A stretch of 64,000 nucleotides of DNA from Sphingobacterium cellulitidis. GTDB taxonomy: Bacteria; Bacteroidota; Bacteroidia; Sphingobacteriales; Sphingobacteriaceae. The notes below the pieces were generated by a model that was given only the letters and a program-made list of their open reading frames with translations, searched no databases and was not told where the DNA came from. How positions within the stretch are numbered: position 1 is the stretch's first letter; every line of letters begins with the position of its first letter. The stretch covers positions 121,244 to 185,243 of the forward strand of contig NOUX01000010.1 in NCBI GenBank assembly GCA_002245855.1, in the 5' to 3' direction. This document shows positions 58,891 to 64,000 of this stretch, one piece after another. Made by a program: the position numbers and the translations under genes.

Positions 58891-59800
58891 TTGAAATAGA
58901 TTTTTGAGTTGAAATCTTATAACAATAATAGGCAATGGCAATACTTGCGACAAAGCTAATTATATATATAGACACACTATAGGGTTCATCATTTTGCATG
59001 TCAGTAAATGATTTTCCATCTTTTGCGTAGACATAGGCAATTATGGTTACCGAGGCATTATTCAAAAAATGACCAAATACAGGAACCCATATATTTTTTG
59101 ACCATAACAAGGAATATCCAAATATTAATCCAAGAATCATTCTTGGAAAGAAACCATAGAACTGCACATGAATAGCGGAGAAGATAATGGCTGTAACCCA
59201 TATTGCCACATGGATGTTCTTAAAGAGGCGTTGTAAAATATTCTGTAAAGACCCTCTGAAATAAAATTCTTCCACGATTGCAGGAATAACGGCCATGACC
59301 AATAGGTTCATCATCAACAGATCGATACGATCTACCATTACCAATCTTTCGGTCAATTCGGCCATTTGGTCTTCCTGGGTTCGCATCCAATTTTCTAAAC
59401 TCTTTAAGAATTCAGGAAGTTTAAGATTCAAATTCCATTCACTGATCAAAGCCATTGCAGGATTACTAACCAATAAGAACAGGAATATAAGAACCAAGTA
59501 GTTTTTCAGCTGAAATTGTTCTGTTGGGAAGTATTGAAATTGCTTTGTTTCAATTTTTTGAAGCAAAAGGGATGGCAACAAAAAGGTTGAAAGGCTACTT
59601 ACCCCTAAAAGCAAATAAAGAAGATAAGGGTTCTCTGGATTCAAGATTGATTGTTCTGAATTCAGTAAACTCATTAAATCCCCAGTTCCCAGACTTATAC
59701 CTAATAGAAGGACCAATTGAATGGTAAAGGCGCAGGCAAATGTTAATCCTAAAAGGATCATTAATGACATCCACGCTGAATTTTTTTTAGGTTCAAACAT
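58871..59800 (-). CDS. CPBP-family intramembrane metalloprotease
   Basis: The 309-residue protein has about eight membrane helices and the CPBP (CAAX protease/bacteriocin-processing) motifs: VEEFYFRGSLQNILQRLF (Glu-Glu and Arg) near residue 180, TAIIFSAIHVQFYGFFPRM (His) and VPVFGHFLNNASVTIIAY (His and Asn). It probably cleaves membrane proteins or peptides in the inner membrane. The EExxxR and two His motifs are intact. It leads a minus-strand unit with DUF2007, cdsA and DUF2461, suggesting a membrane-biogenesis context. Confidence 0.9.
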   Translation of the reverse strand: MFEPKKNSAWMSLMILLGLTFACAFTIQLVLLLGISLGTGDLMSLLNSEQSILNPENPYLLYLLLGVSSLSTFLLPSLLLQKIETKQFQYFPTEQFQLKNYLVLIFLFLLVSNPAMALISEWNLNLKLPEFLKSLENWMRTQEDQMAELTERLVMVDRIDLLMMNLLVMAVIPAIVEEFYFRGSLQNILQRLFKNIHVAIWVTAIIFSAIHVQFYGFFPRMILGLIFGYSLLWSKNIWVPVFGHFLNNASVTIIAYVYAKDGKSFTDMQNDEPYSVSIYIISFVASIAIAYYCYKISTQKSISNELKLD

Positions 59801-59816
59801 TTAGGTATTCTTAATA

Positions 59817-60530
59817 TTAGATACTACAATTATCGTCATTACAGCTTGGTGCTGAGCTATCACCATTTAAGAAGGTTATATTGGGGTTACTTTCTTTCCA
59901 CTCTGCGAAACTTTTTTCGAGTACTTCGACAAAAACATCAACGGGTTGAGCGCCAGAAACAGCGTATTTACGGTTGAACAAGAAGAATGGAACGCCACGA
60001 ATACCGATTTGCTGAGCTTCAGCTAAATCTTGTTTCACCTCATAAGCATATTTATCACTGTCAATCGCTGCAGCAGCATCCTCTTCGGAAAAACCAACAT
60101 CAGAAGCCAGCTTCAATAACACCTCGTTATTTTCAATATTCAGTCCTTCAGCGAAGTGTGCTTTGAAAAGTCTTTCCTTCATTTCCGCTCCTTTATCCAA
60201 AGATGCTGCAAAATGAATCAGTTCATGAGATTTGAATGTATTAGCTGGAATATTCGTGCTGAAATCAATGGTTATCCCTGCATTTTTACCCATTTGCTCT
60301 ACATTGCCAGTCATCTCTTTCACCTGCTCCATCGGCATTCCTTTAGAACGACTCAAGTAACTGTAGGTAGTATCCCCTGCTTCATGGTGGTAATTAGGGT
60401 CTAATTGATAGCTCTTGTATTGAACTTCAATTTCATTTTTAAAGCTTACAGAATTAAGCGCTTTGTCAAAGTGTTGCTTTCCGATATAACAGAAAGGACA
60501 CATAATATCGGACCAGATTTCTATTAACAT
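59817..60530 (-). CDS. DsbA/FrnE-family oxidoreductase
   Basis: With the ATG at 60530 (MLIEIWSDIMCPFCYIGKQH) the 237-residue protein has a DsbA-like thioredoxin fold. The redox motif CPFC is at residues about 11-14, followed by FKSHELIHFAASLDKGAEMK and a helical insertion, then AEAQQIGIRGVPFFLFNRKY (cis-Pro) and VSGAQPVDVFVEVLEKSF. The last residues include CNDDNC, an extra Cys pair. It has no signal peptide, so it acts in the cytoplasm, as FrnE proteins do. The substrate is unknown. It lies 16 bases before the CPBP gene on the same strand. Confidence 0.9.
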   Translation of the reverse strand: MLIEIWSDIMCPFCYIGKQHFDKALNSVSFKNEIEVQYKSYQLDPNYHHEAGDTTYSYLSRSKGMPMEQVKEMTGNVEQMGKNAGITIDFSTNIPANTFKSHELIHFAASLDKGAEMKERLFKAHFAEGLNIENNEVLLKLASDVGFSEEDAAAAIDSDKYAYEVKQDLAEAQQIGIRGVPFFLFNRKYAVSGAQPVDVFVEVLEKSFAEWKESNPNITFLNGDSSAPSCNDDNCSI

Positions 60531-60560
60531 TTTCAAAAATACTCTTTTAAATTAGTAAAA

Positions 60561-60593
60561 AGAACGAAAGCCAAGAGTTCCCCCTTGGCTTTC
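60561..60593 (-). terminator. terminator of the S41 protease gene
   Basis: Arms GAAAGCCAAG (60566-60575) and CTTGGCTTTC (60584-60593) pair perfectly; on the minus strand they are followed by GTTCTTTTTACT. It begins ten bases after the protease stop codon. Confidence 0.65.
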
Positions 60594-60602
60594 ATTTTAT
60601 TT

Positions 60603-63600
60603 TTAATTAACCCGGATTGGATCCGCTGGTTTTTTAAGTTCTTTGTAAGGGTAGGTTTTCATTTCATCTAGGAGGATCTGAACTGTTTTTTCAAGTTGTG
60701 GATCTTTTCCTTGAAGTAATTCCTTCGGCATCTGTTCGACAAACACGTCCGGAGCTACACCTTCGTTTTCAATGATATAATTGCCATTCAGGTCAAATAT
60801 CCCGAAGTTAGGCGCTGTTACCATTCCACCATCCAATAATTGTGGATAGCCAGAAATACCAACCAGAATTCCCATTGTGGTTCTACCCACGAGTTTTCCA
60901 AGTCCTTTAAAGCGGAACATATAAGGCATCATATCTCCTCCAGAACCAGCAAATTCGTTGATGATCATGGCTTTTGGTCCGAAGATTCCGTTTCCAGGAG
61001 TAGTAAAGCTTTTCCCGTCGCGAATTCCCCAGCCTGAGATAAGTTCCCTAGACAATAAATCAATCACATAATCGGCAACAGAACCGCCCCCATTATTACG
61101 CTCATCTAATAATAAGGCCTTTTTATCCATCTGAGAGAAGTAATATCTGTTGAAAGAAACATAACCCTCTCTTCCTGTATTCGGCATATATACATAGGCA
61201 ATTTGACCGTTACTAAGTGAGTCAACCTTTTTTCTGTTATTTTCAACCCAATACTGGCGTCTTAACGCGACTTCATTTCCAAAGGAAATTGGCTTCACAG
61301 TAATATCTTTTGCTCCATTAAGGGTTGGTTTATCATTAACCTTTAAACCAATCTGCTTATCTACTGTAAAATCAAACAGGCTATAGATATCAGTATCGGC
61401 AGTCAGTTCTTGACCATTAACGGCCAGAATATACCAGCCTTCTTTTACGCCTAGACCAGGTTCCGCCAATGGAGCCTTAAAGGTCGGGTTCCAATCCATT
61501 CGGTTATAGATTTTTTTGATTCTATAGCGATTGTTTTCAATTTCAAAATCAGCGCCTAATACACCAGAGCTTACGGAAGGAGCTGAAGGCTCATCTCCAG
61601 GGTAGATATAACTATGTCCTACCACCAACTCACCAAGCATCTCATTCAATAGATAACTTAAATCAGAACGGTGATTCACATAAGGCAAGAACTTCTCATA
61701 TTTCTTTTTAACCGCCTCCCAATTTGCACCATGCATATTTTCTACATAAAAGAAATCTTTTTGCATCGCCCAAACTTCATTGAAGATTTGTTTCCATTCT
61801 TCTTCTGGCTCAACACGTAGCTTGATATTATCTAATTTCAGCTTTCCGGTATCACCGGCAGGCTTTTGTCCTGCTGCTACAATATAATATCCGTCTTTAT
61901 TACTGTAAATCATCTGTTTACCATCACTACTGATGCTGAAGCTACCGGCATTTTCAACAATAACCTTCTCCTCCAGTTTGTTCAAGTCATACGCATAAAT
62001 ACTATTTCCACGCTTATAGATTAACATATTCTCTACCGAACCGTCAAAACTATGGGAACCCTTAGGGATAGATAAAGCAATAATTCGATTATTTATCTGA
62101 TCAAAATCAACTTTGATAGGCTTGACCTCTTCTTTAGGTTTATCCTCCTTAGAATCTGATTTTTTATCGTCTTTCTTGCCTTTTTTACTGTCTTTCTTCT
62201 CGTCTTTGTTCTTGTCTTCTTTGGACTCCTCCGATTTTACCGTTTCTTCATCGCTTTCGTTTTTGAAGATGGAAGGAGATTCACTTGAAAGGATAAAGGC
62301 ATAAGGAGAAAATTCAGTATCCCGATCATAAGCCGTCATATGTAGACCGGAATTGGTTAATCCTACGTTTGTACTAGCGGAGAAAACCAAATATTTGCCA
62401 TCTCTTGTAAATGTAGGTTGGGAAACAGCACTCATACCATCCGTTATCTGATGGGATTTTTTGCTGTCCAGATTATACATAAAAACGGCATTTTGACCGT
62501 TATTTAAGGTTTTCAGATAGGCAATCCATTTAGAATCCGGAGACCAGCTGGATTGGAAATAATTATAATTACGACCTGTATGTGATCCTAAATAATCATC
62601 TGCCACTTTGTTGATTTTTTTGGAATCGGCTTCTACATAATACAGGTTCAAGTGAGAGTCTGTATAGAAAAGCTTTTTGCTATCTGGGGACCAAGTTGGT
62701 TGAAAATAGAAGTTGGATGTACCCAAGCTTATGTATGTAGGTTCGTCCATACCTTTCTGGTCTCTTAATACAAGTTCATATTTGCCGTTTTTATCGGAAA
62801 TATAAGAGATCCATTTTCCGTTTGCCGACCATGCAGGATATTTCTCATGAGAACCTGGAGAATTGGAAATATTACGGGCATCTCCTTTTTCCTTAGGCAC
62901 AGTAAAAATTTCACCACGGGATTCAAATAATGCACGTTGACCTGTGGAAGATATTTCAAAACTGCGAATATCATCTTTCATGTCCACGTAATGTCCTCTT
63001 TTAGAGATCGCATCTGCTTGAATATTTACAGCAATAGGCTTGCTGGTCTTGTTTGAAGTATTCAACAGGTGAAGTTTTCCCGCTTGTTCAAAGACTAGCT
63101 CATTCCCTTGTCCCTGTAAAGTCCGGACATCATAATCACTAAAATTTGTAAGCTTATCAACCTGTTTGGATTTAACATCATAGCTATAAACATTTACAAT
63201 CTTATCTCTATCTGAAAGAAAATATACCTTATCGCCTAACCAGATTGGTTTAACATCATTACATTTCTCCCCAGGAACGACTTGCACATCATGGGTTTGA
63301 GAATCAAAAATCCAAATGGAAGGCATACCGCCACCTCTGTATCTTTTGAAAGCGACTCTATCCCGTTCAGTAGGGTCGCCGTTTTTGATATAGGCCCAAT
63401 ATCTGCCATCTGGTGATGGGGATCCTTGGTTTGCCTCAGGCATTACTAAAGGATAATCCACAGATCCATTGATCTTGGTTTTATATAACCTAGCACCAAG
63501 GGAATAATTCAGTTCCCGTTGGGTTGTAAAATATAATTCATCATTAGATAGCCAGCCACGAACCACATCTGCTGATGGGTGGGAAGTAACCCTTTTTGGT

Positions 63601-63896
63601 TCACCGCCTTGAGTTGAAATCACATATACATCGGTATTCCCGTCATAATTTCCTGTAAAGGCTATTTTGGAGCCATCGGGTGAAAAGATCGGGTTCTGTT
63701 CAACAGCAGGGTTGACGGTTAATCTTCTTGGGTTTTGTCCATTTTTATCTGCGATCCAGATATCACCGCCATATACAAAGCTGATATGATTTTGACTGAT
63801 GCTGGGATTGCGTAATAATAGGGTTTCTCCATTGCTCTGCGCAAAACTTAATTGACTGGTAGCGAGTGCAAGGATGGTAAAAATATTTTTCAGCAT
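60603..63896 (-). CDS. tricorn-type S41 peptidase, exported
   Basis: The 1097-residue protein has a signal peptide (FTILALATSQLSFAQ) and the domain order of bacterial tricorn homologues. Two beta propellers built of TolB-like repeats occupy about 20-680 (FSPDGSKIAFTGNYDGNTDV, WSPDSKWIAYLKTLNNGQNA). An acidic/basic low-complexity stretch (SEESKEDKNKDEKKDSKKGK and on) lies near 550-595. The core, PDZ and S41 parts follow from about 690: LVVGHSYIYPGDE (His), NNGGGSVADYVIDLLS, FAGSGGDMMPYM (nucleophile Ser near 1000) and NEGVAPDVFVEQM. The enzyme cuts peptides in the periplasm. The 104 bases beyond 63896 hold its promoter and no gene. Confidence 0.92.
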   Translation of the reverse strand: MLKNIFTILALATSQLSFAQSNGETLLLRNPSISQNHISFVYGGDIWIADKNGQNPRRLTVNPAVEQNPIFSPDGSKIAFTGNYDGNTDVYVISTQGGEPKRVTSHPSADVVRGWLSNDELYFTTQRELNYSLGARLYKTKINGSVDYPLVMPEANQGSPSPDGRYWAYIKNGDPTERDRVAFKRYRGGGMPSIWIFDSQTHDVQVVPGEKCNDVKPIWLGDKVYFLSDRDKIVNVYSYDVKSKQVDKLTNFSDYDVRTLQGQGNELVFEQAGKLHLLNTSNKTSKPIAVNIQADAISKRGHYVDMKDDIRSFEISSTGQRALFESRGEIFTVPKEKGDARNISNSPGSHEKYPAWSANGKWISYISDKNGKYELVLRDQKGMDEPTYISLGTSNFYFQPTWSPDSKKLFYTDSHLNLYYVEADSKKINKVADDYLGSHTGRNYNYFQSSWSPDSKWIAYLKTLNNGQNAVFMYNLDSKKSHQITDGMSAVSQPTFTRDGKYLVFSASTNVGLTNSGLHMTAYDRDTEFSPYAFILSSESPSIFKNESDEETVKSEESKEDKNKDEKKDSKKGKKDDKKSDSKEDKPKEEVKPIKVDFDQINNRIIALSIPKGSHSFDGSVENMLIYKRGNSIYAYDLNKLEEKVIVENAGSFSISSDGKQMIYSNKDGYYIVAAGQKPAGDTGKLKLDNIKLRVEPEEEWKQIFNEVWAMQKDFFYVENMHGANWEAVKKKYEKFLPYVNHRSDLSYLLNEMLGELVVGHSYIYPGDEPSAPSVSSGVLGADFEIENNRYRIKKIYNRMDWNPTFKAPLAEPGLGVKEGWYILAVNGQELTADTDIYSLFDFTVDKQIGLKVNDKPTLNGAKDITVKPISFGNEVALRRQYWVENNRKKVDSLSNGQIAYVYMPNTGREGYVSFNRYYFSQMDKKALLLDERNNGGGSVADYVIDLLSRELISGWGIRDGKSFTTPGNGIFGPKAMIINEFAGSGGDMMPYMFRFKGLGKLVGRTTMGILVGISGYPQLLDGGMVTAPNFGIFDLNGNYIIENEGVAPDVFVEQMPKELLQGKDPQLEKTVQILLDEMKTYPYKELKKPADPIRVN

Positions 63897-64000
63897 ATAA
63901 TTAAATTGGTGAGTTTGGATAAAAATAGGAATTAATAGGAAAATAAATAAAGGTTAAGAGGTTGATACATAAAAATTACAATAATAATAGAAACAAAAAA

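Noticed and set aside
62113-62304. Ser/Leu-rich plus-strand frame
   Set aside because: It is the complement of the Lys/Asp/Glu-rich linker of the tricorn-type protease.

Overview
The window looks like chromosomal DNA of a member of the Bacteroidota, most likely the family Sphingobacteriaceae (Sphingobacterium/Pedobacter-like). The signs are low GC, a SusC/SusD pair with FecI/FecR regulators, several family-typical proteins (DUF3078, DUF5107, DUF6067, DUF6263), the futalosine route to menaquinone, and Bacteroidota-type TAnnTTTG -7 promoter elements. Species was not determined.

Layout. (1) 0-8 kb is a decaying accessory region. It holds an acidic/Ser-Arg-rich ORF broken in a G tract, a viral-type topoisomerase IB, a DUF892 ferritin-like protein, a fragment of an ECF sigma factor beside its intact relative, a Crp/Fnr regulator with two frameshifts and two TAG stops, a HigBA toxin-antitoxin pair bracketed by a 35-bp imperfect direct repeat, and a NrdI without its reductase. 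(2) 8-16 kb has an orphan TPR sensor histidine kinase, a broken remnant of a surface protein, a SWIM/SNF2 helicase, a small membrane protein and a lipoprotein. (3) 16-30.5 kb is a polysaccharide-utilisation-type locus: FecI sigma, FecR anti-sigma, SusC, SusD, an arylsulfotransferase-like protein, a DUF6067 glycosidase-like protein and a DUF5107/TPR protein. It has no classical glycoside hydrolase or sulfatase and is the best candidate for an undescribed system. (4) 30.5-40 kb has a lipoprotein, a large SGNH/propeller/HEAT/blue-copper fusion, a frameshifted AraC regulator divergent from a CynX-type MFS transporter, and an FtsX/MacB permease bracketed by a ~50-bp direct repeat next to tRNA-Arg(CCT). 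(5) 40-46.3 kb has an AhpC/thioredoxin/DUF6952 redox set, a possible small RNA, and a PIG-L deacetylase, two tiny membrane proteins and a sodium:solute symporter. (6) 46-64 kb is mostly housekeeping: cell-wall amidase and glucosaminidases, DUF3078 barrel, O-methyltransferase, FolE/QueD, MqnB, PdhB, GcvH, AnmK, CdsA, CPBP protease, DsbA-like protein and a tricorn-type S41 protease.

How the genes may work together. In the 16-30 kb locus FecI/FecR probably sense loading of the SusC/SusD importer, and the three exported proteins downstream process the ligand. AhpC, thioredoxin and DUF6952 form a peroxide-defence unit. Amidase, two glucosaminidases, AnmK and possibly the PIG-L/symporter genes share a peptidoglycan or amino-sugar theme. 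QueD and FolE are consecutive enzymes of the 7-deazaguanine/pterin branch. No CRISPR array, rRNA, complete insertion sequence or prophage was seen. All calls rest on reading the sequence and recalling family features; no database search was run.
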